A stretch of DNA of 64,000 nt from CADCWN01 sp046328475 (GTDB lineage: Bacteria > Chloroflexota > Chloroflexia > Thermomicrobiales > CADCWN01): the NCBI GenBank assembly GCA_046328475.1, contig JAXLWN010000036.1, positions 6,248-70,247 on the forward strand. Reading direction: 5' to 3'. Each line of letters starts with the position of its first letter. The first letter of the stretch is position 1. The translations under genes were made by a program, and so were the position numbers. This document shows, piece after piece, positions 16,983-25,851 of the stretch. The notes beneath the pieces are model-generated. The model worked only from the letters and a program-made list of their open reading frames with translations. It had not been told where the DNA came from and did not search any database.

Positions 16983-18614
16983 ATGGTGACGACTTCCGGC
17001 GATGCGGCCCGGCTCCCGGCCTGGCAGGCGCTCGCGGAGCATTATTCGCGGGTGAGCGCGACCCATCTGCGCGATTTGTTCGCGGCCGATCCGCGGCGCG
17101 GCGAGCGGTTGGTGGCCGAGGGCGCGGGGCTGTATCTCGATTATTCGAAGCACCGGGTGACCGATGAGACGCTGGGGCTGCTGCTGCTGCTGGCGGAGGA
17201 GTCGGATCTGCGGGGGCAGATCGAGGCGATGTTCTCGGGGGTGCGGATTAATGCCACCGAGGATCGCGCGGTGTTGCACGTTGCCCTGCGTGCGCCGCGC
17301 GGCACGGCGATCGTGGTGGATGGGGTCGATGTGATGCCCGAGGTCCACGCGGTGCTGGAGCGGATGGCGGAGTTCGCCGACCGGGTGCGCAGCGGGGCGT
17401 GGACGGGGCAGACGGGGAAGCGGATCCGCAATGTCGTGAATATCGGGATCGGTGGGTCGGATCTCGGCCCGGCGATGGCGTATGAGGCGCTCCGGCACTA
17501 CAGCGACCGGGAGATGACCTTCCGGTTCGTCGCGAATATCGACGGCACGGATCTGGTGGAGGCGATTCGCGATCTCGATCCGGCGGAGACGCTGTTCATC
17601 GTCTGCTCGAAGACCTTCACGACGCTGGAGACGATGACGAATGCGAGCAGCGCCCGCGAGTGGTGTCTGAAGGCGCTGGGGGATGAGGCGGCGGTGGCGA
17701 AGCACTTCGTCGCGGTCTCGACCAATGCCGGCGCGGTGGCGAAGTTCGGGATCGACACCGACAACATGTTCGGTTTCTGGGACTGGGTCGGCGGGCGCTA
17801 CTCGATGGATTCGGCGATCGGGCTCTCGACGATGATCGCGATCGGGCCGGATGGTTTTCGCGCGATGCTCGACGGTTTCCGGGCGATGGACGAGCATTTT
17901 CGCGATGCGCCGTTCGAGCGCAATCTGCCGGTGCTGATGGGGCTGCTGGCGGTCTGGTACGCCGATTTCTTCGGGTCGCAGACGGCGGCGGTGGTGCCGT
18001 ACGACCAGTATCTGCGCCGTTTCCCGGCCTATTTGCAGCAGTTGACGATGGAGTCGAACGGGAAGTCGGTGACGCGGGGCGGGGAGCGCGTGCCCTACGC
18101 GACCAGCCAGGTGATCTGGGGTGAGCCGGGGAGCAGCGCGCAGCACTCATTCTTCCAGTTGCTGCACCAGGGAACGCATCTGATCCCGTGCGATCTGATC
18201 GGCTTCGACCAGACGCTGAATCCGCTGGGGAATCACCACGATCTGCTGATGGCGAACCTTTTTGCGCAGGCGGAGGCGCTGGCGTTCGGCAAGACGGCCG
18301 ACGAGGTGCGCGCGGAGGGGGTGGCGGGCGAGCTGGTGCCGCACAAGACGTTCAGCGGGAACCGGCCGACGAGCGTGATCCTGGCGGAGCGGCTGACGCC
18401 GGGGGTGCTGGGGGCGCTGGTGGCGCTCTACGAGCACAGCGTCTTCACGCAGGGGGCGATCTGGCAGATCGATGCGTTCGATCAGTGGGGCGTCGAGCTC
18501 GGGAAGGTGCTGGCGACGCGGATTATCCCGGAGCTGGCGTCGGATGGGGCGCTGGGGCACGATAGTTCGACGAATGCGCTGATCCGGCGGTATCGGGCGG
18601 GGCGACGGGGGTGA
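16983..18614 (+). CDS. pgi: Glucose-6-phosphate isomerase
   Basis: The 543-residue protein has all main signatures of the large bacterial/eukaryotic PGI type: NIGIGGSDLGPAMAYEAL, VCSKTFTTLETMTNA, FWDWVGGRYSMDSAIGL, MESNGKSVT, HSFFQLLHQGTHLIPCD and a C-terminal region with SVFTQGAIWQIDAFDQWGVE. It interconverts glucose 6-phosphate and fructose 6-phosphate in the cytoplasm, feeding glycolysis or sugar-nucleotide synthesis. The ATG has AAAGGAG eight bases upstream. The gene stands alone, flanked by repeats. Confidence 0.97.
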   Translation: MVTTSGDAARLPAWQALAEHYSRVSATHLRDLFAADPRRGERLVAEGAGLYLDYSKHRVTDETLGLLLLLAEESDLRGQIEAMFSGVRINATEDRAVLHVALRAPRGTAIVVDGVDVMPEVHAVLERMAEFADRVRSGAWTGQTGKRIRNVVNIGIGGSDLGPAMAYEALRHYSDREMTFRFVANIDGTDLVEAIRDLDPAETLFIVCSKTFTTLETMTNASSAREWCLKALGDEAAVAKHFVAVSTNAGAVAKFGIDTDNMFGFWDWVGGRYSMDSAIGLSTMIAIGPDGFRAMLDGFRAMDEHFRDAPFERNLPVLMGLLAVWYADFFGSQTAAVVPYDQYLRRFPAYLQQLTMESNGKSVTRGGERVPYATSQVIWGEPGSSAQHSFFQLLHQGTHLIPCDLIGFDQTLNPLGNHHDLLMANLFAQAEALAFGKTADEVRAEGVAGELVPHKTFSGNRPTSVILAERLTPGVLGALVALYEHSVFTQGAIWQIDAFDQWGVELGKVLATRIIPELASDGALGHDSSTNALIRRYRAGRRG

Positions 18615-18617
18615 CGG

Positions 18618-18815
18618 GGTGTGGAGAGAGGAGAGAGGAGAGAAGGGAGAGGAGAGAAGGGTGGTGGAGGCGCATGGTGGGTGCCCCAAGAGTTGAAACC
18701 CTGGGCTGGGGGTGCGCTGCGGCGCACCGCGAAGCCGCCTGCGCGGGCTCGGGGGCACCGGGACTGAAGTCCCGGCGAAGGGCTGCGGCCACGAAGTCCG
18801 CCTCCGCGGACTGGG
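18618..18815 (+). repeat. GGAGAGA array followed by double REP-like element A (copy 3)
   Basis: A purine-rich array of GGAGAGA units spans 18618-18662. It is followed by a long REP-like element (18681-18815) with dyads GGTTTCAACTC-type, GGTGCGCTGCGGCGCACC and CCGGGACTGAAGTCCCGG and the end arm AGTCCGCCTCCGCGGACT. The rest of the gap to 18949 shows no gene. Confidence 0.7.
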
Positions 18816-18949
18816 TTCGGCGGGAGCTGCGGGGGGACATTGAGAGGTATCGGGACTGCTGTACTCTCGTTTTGGGGCGGTGGGCGCGGTAACATTTCCC
18901 GTGGTGCTGTCGTTTAGTTTGCAGGTAGCGGCCAGCATCAGCTGTACAG

Positions 18950-20673
18950 ATGTCGATTAACGCGCCTCCCGCGTCGAGAGAGGGACGTTTGAAGAATCGC
19001 ACCCACCGCGCTATTCCGCGACCGCGTCGTTTTGTGGCTGTGCTCTGGGCGCTGCTGCTGAGCCTGACGATGGTGTTGTCGGCCTGCACGCTGCCGGGGC
19101 AGCCGGTCGATCCGCCGACGCCTTCGCCGACGATCGCGCCGCCGACCGTGACGGCGTCGCCGACGACGGCGCGCGTGGCGCAGGTGAGTCCGACGACGAC
19201 GCCGACCACGACGCGCACGGCGACGCGCCCGCCCGCGACGCCGACGACCGCGCCGTCAGCGTCGCCGACGCAGGCGCGGGCTTCGGCGACACCACGACGG
19301 GGCGCGGGACGCCGGGGACGCCGGGATCCGGGACGCCGGGGACGGGGCGGGGGACGCCGACGGGCACGCGGACGCCGTTCACACCGACCGCCGATGAGCC
19401 GTGCGTTTCGAGCGATCTGGAGACGCCGCCGTTGTCGGAGGGGACGTCGACGCTGGCGACGGTGGAGCAGGCCTATCGCTGCTTGCTGCTGCACCATGTC
19501 AGCCGCAATACGACGCTCGATCACAAGGTGCTGCTGAACGGGGCCTGGGATATCTTCAAGGAGGCGGGGCTGCCGGCGGAGGATGCCGCGCCGCTGGTGC
19601 TGACGGGCGATAAGGAGAAGGACTGGCAGGTCTATGCGACGCGCTTCAATGCGCTGATCAAGAAGTATGGACGGCAGCTGGAGGAGCCGCTGGCGCGCGT
19701 GGCGATGCAGGGGATGGCGCAGAGTCTGGACGATAACCACGTCGCCTACCTGGAGCCGACGCAGTGGCAGCGTTTCCACAGCGAGTTGAGCGGCGACGAT
19801 ACCGAGACGGGACCGGGCTTCCTGCTGGCGGTCGATGACCCGACCGGCAAGTTTTACGCGCACGAGGTGTATGCGGATACCCCGGCGGCGAAAGCGGGGC
19901 TGAAGGCGGGGGATGTGATCGAGTCGGTCAACAATACCCCGGCGGCGAAGGGCTCGCCGAACCAGGGGCTCTACGATCTGCTGACCGGTCCGGTCGGCAC
20001 GCGCGCCACGATGCGCGTCACGCGCCCTGCGACGGGGCAGTCGCTGACGATCCAGGCCACGGTCGCGGAGTACAAGGTGCCGATCATCGAGGCGCGGATG
20101 CTGGAGGGGGGGATCGGCTACATCAAGCTGCGCCACTTCAGCACGACTGCCGGGGAGGAGTTCGACAAGGCACTCGCCAGCCTGCAGACGCAGGGGCTGA
20201 AGAGCCTGATCTTCGATGTGCGGCAGAATCCGGGCGGTTCGACCGATGCGCTGCGCCACATCATCAGCCACCTGACTCACCAGGGGCCGCACGCGATCAC
20301 GATCGACGAGAATGGCAAGCGCACGGAGGAGAATCCCGACCCGGATGTGCCGCTGCTCAATCTGCCGTGGGTGGTGCTGTGCGACGGCGGATCGGCGTCG
20401 TCGGCGGATATCACGTCGGCGGTGGCGAAGGACCGGGGCGGATATCTGATCGGCGTGAAGTCGGGCGGGGCGCTCGGCAGCGCGGAGGTCTTCGAGCTGG
20501 CCGATGGCAGCGCGCTGGAGATCACGGTGAATCTGGTGCTCGGGCCGGATGGCGAGGAGATCAACGAGATCGGCGTGACGCCGAACCAGGTGGTGACGCT
20601 CACCCCGGCCGATATCTCGGCGGGGAATGACTCGCAGCTGGCGGCGGCGGTCGCGTATATCAAGACGAAGTAG
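18950..20673 (+). CDS. S41-family (CtpA-like) lipoprotein protease, one frameshift
   Basis: The N-terminus has a lipoprotein signal (VLWALLLSLTMVLSAC with the lipobox LSAC), so the protein is anchored outside the membrane. A Thr/Pro-rich linker follows, and in it a frame change occurs near 19290-19320. The rest is an S41 peptidase: N-terminal helical part, a PDZ domain (GFLLAVDDPTGKFYAHEVYA, DTPAAKAGLKAGDVIESVN) and the catalytic domain (GGIGYIKLRHFS, SLIFDVRQNPGGS, CDGGSASSADI with the likely nucleophile Ser, GVKSGGALGSAE with a candidate Lys). Carboxyl-terminal processing proteases of this type cleave damaged or signalling proteins. The linker DNA is repetitive (GGGACGCC units), a good place for an indel error. 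Confidence 0.88.
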
Positions 20674-20697
20674 GATGCCCCGTGGCGCGTGCCAGGT

Positions 20698-20774
20698 GGC
20701 CCAAGGGTTGAAACCCCGGGCTGAATCACCCGCAAGCGGGTACCCGGCCGCAAAGCCCGCCTGCGCGGGCTGGG
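20698..20774 (+). repeat. Multi-hairpin REP-like element A, copy 4
   Basis: Dyads GGGTTGAAACCC, ACCCGCAAGCGGGT and AGCCCGCCTGCGCGGGCT follow one another downstream of the S41 protease gene. Confidence 0.7.
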
Positions 20775-20891
20775 ATCCGTGGTCCTTCCGCAAGTTGCCT
20801 TACCAGTTTCCTCCCTCGCGGGCGCGCGATTGACGTTGGGTGGGGGAGGGCGTACCCTCTGTACAGGTTTGCCAATTTGCGGTGAGGATGG

Positions 20892-21739
20892 GTGCCGATG
20901 CCGCCGAGTGCTTTCCGCGTCGTGACGATCGCGCTGAATGTGCCGGGGCCGCTGGCGGTCGCGCGGCTGGCGGAGTTCGGGGCGGTGGTGACGAAGGTCG
21001 AGCCGCCGGGGGGCGATCCGCTCGGGCGGTCGGCGTGGTACGCGGAGTTGCACCGGGGGACGACGGTGCTGCGGCTCGATTTGAAGGAGCCGGGCGACCG
21101 GGCGCGGATGGATGGGTTGCTGGCGGAGGCCGATCTGCTGGTCACGTCGCAGCGGCTGGGGGCGCTGGCGCGGCTGGGGCTCGACTGGGCGGCGGTTCAT
21201 GCGCGGCATCCGCACTTGTGCCAGGTGGCGATCGTGGGGCACCCCGCGCCCGATCAGGATGTGCCGGGGCACGATCTGACGTATCTCGCGCCGACGGGGC
21301 TGCTGGCTCCGCCAGGGATGCCACGCACGCTGATGGCCGATATCCTGGGCGCGGAGCGCGCGGCGAGCGCGGCGCTGGCGTTGCTGCTGGCGCGTGCGCG
21401 GGGCGGCGAGGCGGGCTACGCCGAGGTGGCGTTGTCGGATGGGGCCGAGGTGCTGGCGCTGCCGCTGCGGCATGGGTTCACGGGCGAGGGGCGGCGGCTG
21501 GGCGGCGGGTTCGCGGGGTATAACCTGTACGAGACGCGCGGGGTGGGTGGCGCTGGGGGCGCTGGAGCCGCATTTCTGGCGGCGCTGCCGCGATTTGCTG
21601 GGGCTGGGGAGGAGCCGGAGATGGGGGCGGTGCGCGCGGCGTTCATGGCGCGCACGGCGGAGGAGTGGGTGGCGTGGGGCAGGAGCACGATGTGCCGGTG
21701 GTGGCGGTGGGGAGGGGACGAGTAACGAGTAACGAGTAA
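20892..21739 (+). CDS. CaiB/BaiF-type CoA-transferase (family III), short and frameshifted at the end
   Basis: The protein shows family III features: FRVVTIALNVPGPLAVARLAEFGAVVTKVEPPGGDP, a short LRLDLKEPGDRARM part, LAPTGLLAPPG and MADILGAERAASAALALL with the likely catalytic Asp that forms an aspartyl-CoA anhydride. It is shorter than usual members (about 400 residues). Two frame changes after 21530 are needed to read WVALGALEPHFWRR, AAFMARTAEEWVAWG and QEHDVPVVAVG, the normal C-terminus. In that frame the stop at 21739 lies inside a (GAGTAAC)n array, giving the end SNE. The start may be the GTG at 20892 or the ATG at 20898. Thiolase and HSD10-like genes follow, so a role in acyl-CoA metabolism is likely. 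Confidence 0.8.
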
Positions 21740-21848
21740 CGAGGGAAGGGCGAACGGGCGAAGGGGCGAACGGGCGAGAGGGACGGACCTCACCCCGCCG
21801 CCACACCCACTGCGTGGGTACCCGGCCGCGAGGAGAGGGGAAGGACTC
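21718..21848 (+). repeat. GAGTAAC and CGAACGGG arrays plus C-rich dyad
   Basis: Three copies of GAGTAAC (21718-21742) overlap the 3' end of the CoA-transferase gene. CGAACGGG-type units follow (21745-21782), then a dyad of the CACCCCGCCGCC...GAGAGGGGAAGG type (21788-21848). Confidence 0.7.
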
Positions 21849-21939
21849 GCCTGAGTAGGCCAGGTAGCTTCATCTTGATTCTCTGCCCCGATTGTGCGGA
21901 CGGCGGCGGCATTATCGCAGCACCAGAAGGAGGCGCGTC

Positions 21940-23100
21940 ATGGCGGAAGCGGTCATCCTGGAGGCGATTCGCACCCCGTATGGGCGGCGCAATGGCGTGT
22001 TCCGCGAGGTGCGGCCGGAGCAGTTGCTGGCGCAGGCGCTGCTGGGGCTGACGGAGCGGACCGGTGTGCAACCGGGGCAGATCGACGATGTGATCACCGG
22101 GGCGGTGACGCAGGCGGGGGAGCAGGGGGCGAATATCGGGCGGCTGGGCTGCCTGGCGGCGGGGTTTCCGGTGGAGGTCCCGGCGGTCAGTTTGAACCGG
22201 ATGTGCGGGTCGGGGCAGCAGGCGGTGCATTTTGCGGCGCAGGCGGTGGCGGCGGGGGATGCGACCTACGCGATTGGCGCGGGGGTGGAGAGTATGACGC
22301 GCGTGCCGATGGGCATGGCGACGCGCATGGAGGGGGTGCATGGCGTCGATCCGGCGCTGCGGGAACGCTATGACCTGATCCACCAGGGGGAGAGCGCCGA
22401 GCGATTGGCCGAGCGCTTCGATATTACGCGCGATGAGTCGGATGCGTTCTCGGCGGAGAGCCACCGCAGGGCCAGCGCGGCGGCGCGCGAGGGGCGCAAC
22501 CGGGAGCTGATCGCGATGGAGGGGCTGGCGGCGGATGGGGCGACGGTGCCGGTGGGACGCGACGAGGGGATCCGCGATACCATCGACCTGGCGAAGATCG
22601 CGTCGCTGCAACCGGCGTTCCGGGCACCGGGGATGGGGATCGTCACTGCGGCGAATTCGAGCCAGATCTCGGATGGGGCGGCGGCGGTGCTGGTGGCCGA
22701 CCGCGAGCGCGCGGAGGCCGATGGTTTCCGGCCGCGCGCCCGTTTCCGCGCGCGGGTGGTAGTGGGGGATGACCCGAGTTTGCAGCTGGCGGGGGTGATC
22801 CCGGCGACGCACAGGGCGTTGCAGCGCGCGGGGCTGACAATTGGGGATATCGACTGGATCGAGGTCAACGAGGCGTTCGCGACGGTGGTGCTGGCCTGGG
22901 CGCGCGAGTTCCAGCCGGATATGGCGCGCGTGAATCCGTGGGGCGGCGCGATCGCGCACGGGCACCCGCTGGGGGCGTCGGGCGCGGGGCTGACGGCGAA
23001 GATGCTGGCCGGGCTGGAGGCGACCGGGGGGCAGTTCGGCCTCCAGGTGATGTGCATCGGGCACGGGATGGCGACGGCGACGATTATCGAGAGGTGCTGA
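21940..23100 (+). CDS. Acetyl-CoA acyltransferase (thiolase)
   Basis: The 386-residue protein has the thiolase landmarks: VILEAIRTPYGRRNGVFREV, the acylated Cys89 in SLNRMCGSGQQAVHFA, MGIVTAANSSQISDGAAAVL, VNEAFATVVLAW, the base His in GGAIAHGHPLGASGA and a second Cys in LQVMCIGHGMA. It makes or cleaves 3-ketoacyl-CoA. GAAGGAGG precedes the ATG by six bases. The gene for an HSD10-like dehydrogenase follows after 109 bp; these two steps are consecutive in beta-oxidation and in isoleucine breakdown. A heptamer array begins at the stop codon. Confidence 0.95.
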   Translation: MAEAVILEAIRTPYGRRNGVFREVRPEQLLAQALLGLTERTGVQPGQIDDVITGAVTQAGEQGANIGRLGCLAAGFPVEVPAVSLNRMCGSGQQAVHFAAQAVAAGDATYAIGAGVESMTRVPMGMATRMEGVHGVDPALRERYDLIHQGESAERLAERFDITRDESDAFSAESHRRASAAAREGRNRELIAMEGLAADGATVPVGRDEGIRDTIDLAKIASLQPAFRAPGMGIVTAANSSQISDGAAAVLVADRERAEADGFRPRARFRARVVVGDDPSLQLAGVIPATHRALQRAGLTIGDIDWIEVNEAFATVVLAWAREFQPDMARVNPWGGAIAHGHPLGASGAGLTAKMLAGLEATGGQFGLQVMCIGHGMATATIIERC

Positions 23101-23200
23101 GTGCTCAGTGCTGAGTGCTCAGTGCTCAGTGCTTGGTGCTTGGTGAATTGGGCAGTGGAGCAAAGCTACTTGGCACTTGGCACTGCGCACTGCGCACTTT
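23101..23200 (+). repeat. Inverted pair of short tandem arrays, GAGTGCT/AGTGCTC type
   Basis: Units of AGTGCTC/AGTGCTG/GTGCTTG (23101-23142) and their rough reverse complements GGCACTT and GCACTGC (23168-23200) flank a 25-base centre, so the transcript could fold into a long imperfect hairpin between the thiolase and SDR genes. Confidence 0.7.
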
Positions 23201-23209
23201 GGAGGAGCG

Positions 23210-23980
23210 ATGGAGTTGCCAGGGACGACGTTTCTTGTGACCGGCGGGGGGTCGGGGCTGGGGGAGGCGTGCGCGCGGGAGTTGGTGGGGTCGGGCGCGA
23301 ACGTGGTGATCGCCGATGTGAATGTGGCGGCGGGGGAGGCGCTGGCGAGCGAGTTGGGGGATGCAACGCGCTTTGTGCGGACCGATGTGACGGATGAGGC
23401 GAGCGTGGCGGCGGCGGTGCAGGCGGCGGTGGAGGGCTTTGGCGGGCTGCACGGCGCGATTAATTGCGCGGGGATCGCTATCGCGGAGCGGGTCACCGGG
23501 CGCGAGGGGCCGCACGCGTTGGATCGCTTCGCGCGGGTGATTCAGGTGAACCTGATCGGCACGTTCAATGTGATCCGGCTGGCGGCGATGGCGATGGCGG
23601 CGAACGAACCGCGCGGCGAGAGCGGCGAGCGCGGGGTGATCGTCAATACGGCGTCGGTGGCGGCGTTCGACGGGCAGATCGGGCAGGCGGCGTACAGCGC
23701 GTCGAAGGCGGGCGTGGTGGGGATGACGCTGCCGATCGCGCGCGAGCTGGCGCGCAGCGGCATTCGGGTGATGACGATCGCGCCGGGGATTTTTGATACG
23801 CCGATGCTGGCGGGGCTGCCGGAGGCCGCGCGCCAGTCGCTCGGGCAGCAAGTGCCGTTCCCGTCGCGGCTGGGGCAACCGGCGGAGTTCGCCGCGCTGG
23901 CGCGGCACATCGCGGAGAATGCGATGCTGAACGGCGAGACGATCCGCCTCGACGGGGCGATTCGGATGGCTCCGCGCTGA
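23210..23980 (+). CDS. SDR-family 3-hydroxyacyl-CoA dehydrogenase (HSD17B10-like)
   Basis: The 256-residue protein is a classical short-chain dehydrogenase: TGGGSGLG at 11-18, the Asp at 36 in VVIADVN that selects NAD, NCAG at 85-88, catalytic Ser149, Tyr162 and Lys166 (YSASK). The C-terminal stretch RVMTIAPGIFDTPMLAGLP, VPFPSRLGQPAEFAALARHI and LNGETIRLDGAIRM closely follows the type-II hydroxyacyl-CoA dehydrogenase (HSD10) pattern. The likely reaction is NAD-dependent oxidation of short or 2-methyl-3-hydroxyacyl-CoA. The ATG has GGAGG six bases upstream. It pairs with the thiolase upstream. Confidence 0.93.
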   Translation: MELPGTTFLVTGGGSGLGEACARELVGSGANVVIADVNVAAGEALASELGDATRFVRTDVTDEASVAAAVQAAVEGFGGLHGAINCAGIAIAERVTGREGPHALDRFARVIQVNLIGTFNVIRLAAMAMAANEPRGESGERGVIVNTASVAAFDGQIGQAAYSASKAGVVGMTLPIARELARSGIRVMTIAPGIFDTPMLAGLPEAARQSLGQQVPFPSRLGQPAEFAALARHIAENAMLNGETIRLDGAIRMAPR

Positions 23981-23994
23981 GGCGAGGACGCGGC

Positions 23995-25605
23995 GTGGTT
24001 GGTGGTTCGACGAAGGGGAAGGCGGTGGCGAGGACGAGGCCCCGAGGATTGAACTCCGGGGCTGCATGGCCTGCGGCCACGGAGTCCGCCTGCGCGGACT
24101 CGCCGATCCGGGATAGCGACATCCCCACCGGCAGGCTCGAGATCCTGGCGTTCTCGCTGACTCTCCTTGCGCTCGGTGCATTGAGCGCGTGGATCTACTG
24201 GCATTGGTTTTCGGAGCCCTATCTGCTGCCGCGTTACGTCCAGCAACCGCTGCTCGACCTGGGGAAAATCGGGGGGTATGGCCCGGACGCGGGGCGGCGC
24301 TACACCTATCCGCTGATCGCGATCTGGGTGCTCTATCTGATCGCGTGGGGGCTGGCGGGGCGCGTGCGCGGCGAGTGGCCGTTGCGCTGGCTGGCGCTGG
24401 CCGGGGCGGCGGGGTGCTCGGCGATTTTGCTCTTCCTCTATCCGATCACGGCGGCGGATATCTTCAATTATGTCATCTATGGGCTGGTGCAGCATCGGGG
24501 CGGGAATCCGCTGGCGGTGGAGCCGCGCGCGGTGATCGGGCAGCCGTTGATCGGCTACTCGGCGTGGCAGGCGCACCCTTCGCCGTATGGCCCGTTCTGG
24601 CAATGGATCTCGTGGGCGGTGACGGCGGTTACCGGCGAGCGGCTGCTGGCGGGGATTCTGGGGTTCAAGCTGGTGCTGATCGCGTGCCACCTGCTGAATG
24701 TGGTGTTGGTGGACCGGATTGCGGCCGGGGCGGGGCTGGCGCGGCCGGGGGTGGCGGCGCTGGTCTACGGTTGGAATCCGCTGCTGCTCTACGAGACGGC
24801 GGGGAACGGGCACAACGATATCGTGATGCTCACGGGGCTGCTGGTGGCGCTGTGGCTGCTGCTGGGACGGCGGCGCGAGGTGCTGGCGCTGCCGGGGCTG
24901 ACACTGGCGTCGCTCGCCAAGTATGTGGCGGGGTTGTGGGGGGCGATCTTCCTGCTGGCGTGGTTGCCGGTGCTGTGGCGGGAGCGGCGCTGGGGTCGGC
25001 TGCTGGCGTCGGGGGCGATCTGCGTGGGGATTTTTGCGCTCTGTTTCGCGCAGTTCTGGCAGAACGGGAAGGGGTTGGAGGGGGTGAACCGCCAATCCCT
25101 GCTGTATACCACCTCGCTCGCCAGCTGGGTGATCGCGCTGCTCACCGAGCGGCGGCTGGTGATCGGGCGGGCCGATCTGTGGGAGATCATCAACAGGGTG
25201 GTGGTCGCGACGCTGGCGCTGACCTTCCTGATCACGCTGCTGGTGACGCGCCCCCGGACGGACAAGCTGCGCTCGCTGGTCCATGCGTGCTTCGATCTGA
25301 ACCTCGTCTATCTGCTGGTGGGGGCGTTGTGGTTCCAGCCGTGGTACCTGGTGCCGATGGTCGGGCTGTTGCCGCTGGTGAATGGCTGGCGGCGGGTGGT
25401 GGCGATCGTGTATGCGTTCGGGGCGACGGGGTCGTATGTCTTCTACTTCTACATCTGGCCCGCGCTGCATTGGACACCGGATCGCTTCGTGGTGCAGAGC
25501 TGGGCGGTGGGGATCGCGCATGGGCCGACGTGGGTGGCGTTGATTGGCGTGGGTGGGTATATGGTGGGCAGGTGGGTTGTGCGGGGAAGGGCGGGGGTGA
25601 ATTGA
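23995..25605 (+). CDS. Multi-span membrane glycosyltransferase (MptB/GT87-like)
   Basis: The protein has about ten or more membrane segments and resembles polyprenol-phosphate-mannose-dependent transferases: FLYPITAADIFNYVIYGLVQHR with the luminal acidic residue, NPLAVEP, QAHPSPYGPFWQWISW, GWNPLLLYETAGNGHNDI and LWFQPWYLVPMVGLLPL. Such enzymes use lipid-linked sugars on the outer face of the membrane. The start is uncertain: the only conventional start is the GTG at 23995, and between it and the first membrane segment the frame runs through a REP-like element (24039-24101), encoding about 21 residues of it. No normal start codon follows the repeat before the hydrophobic part. Confidence 0.8.
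   Translation: MVGGSTKGKAVARTRPRGLNSGAAWPAATESACADSPIRDSDIPTGRLEILAFSLTLLALGALSAWIYWHWFSEPYLLPRYVQQPLLDLGKIGGYGPDAGRRYTYPLIAIWVLYLIAWGLAGRVRGEWPLRWLALAGAAGCSAILLFLYPITAADIFNYVIYGLVQHRGGNPLAVEPRAVIGQPLIGYSAWQAHPSPYGPFWQWISWAVTAVTGERLLAGILGFKLVLIACHLLNVVLVDRIAAGAGLARPGVAALVYGWNPLLLYETAGNGHNDIVMLTGLLVALWLLLGRRREVLALPGLTLASLAKYVAGLWGAIFLLAWLPVLWRERRWGRLLASGAICVGIFALCFAQFWQNGKGLEGVNRQSLLYTTSLASWVIALLTERRLVIGRADLWEIINRVVVATLALTFLITLLVTRPRTDKLRSLVHACFDLNLVYLLVGALWFQPWYLVPMVGLLPLVNGWRRVVAIVYAFGATGSYVFYFYIWPALHWTPDRFVVQSWAVGIAHGPTWVALIGVGGYMVGRWVVRGRAGVN
24039..24101 (+). repeat. Multi-hairpin REP-like element A, copy 5, inside an open frame
   Basis: Dyads CCCGAGGATTGAACTCCGGG, GGCCTGCGGCC and AGTCCGCCTGCGCGGACT make up this copy. 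Unlike the others it lies within the N-terminal part of the mannosyltransferase-like frame. Confidence 0.75.
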
Positions 25606-25739
25606 GAATGGAGAATGGAGAATTGGGGTGGGGTGAGAGTGGCAGCCCGGGGTGGGTGTGCCGTGGCGTGTGGGAGAGGCCCGAGGGTGGAAACCCTGGG
25701 CTGAAGGCTTCGCCGCAAAGCCGCCTGCGCGGGCTCGGA
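25605..25739 (+). repeat. GAATGGA array and REP-like element A, copy 6
   Basis: Two to three GAGAATG units lie at 25605-25623. The REP-like copy at 25679-25739 has AGGGTGGAAACCCT, GGCTTCGCC and GCCGCCTGCGCGGGC. Confidence 0.65.
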
Positions 25740-25775
25740 TGCAAGCCGTTGGGGAGAGTTTGGGGCTGCTTCAGG

Positions 25776-25803
25776 TTGAAGTTTTACCGAAATCTACTAT
25801 AAT
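25776..25803 (+). promoter_or_regulatory. Sigma-70-type promoter of the ADP-ribosylglycohydrolase gene
   Basis: TTGAAG (25776-25781) and a consensus TATAAT (25798-25803) are separated by 16 bp in a locally AT-rich patch, 48 bp upstream of the ATG. Confidence 0.65.
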
Positions 25804-25851
25804 TCTATTCTTTAGCGTTGTTCAGCTTGACGAACAATGATGGGAGGAGCA

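Noticed and set aside
18523..20793. A 756-residue minus-strand frame across the S41 protease gene
   Set aside because: It overlaps pgi, repeats and the protease, has shadow-like composition, and the sense strand holds recognisable domains.
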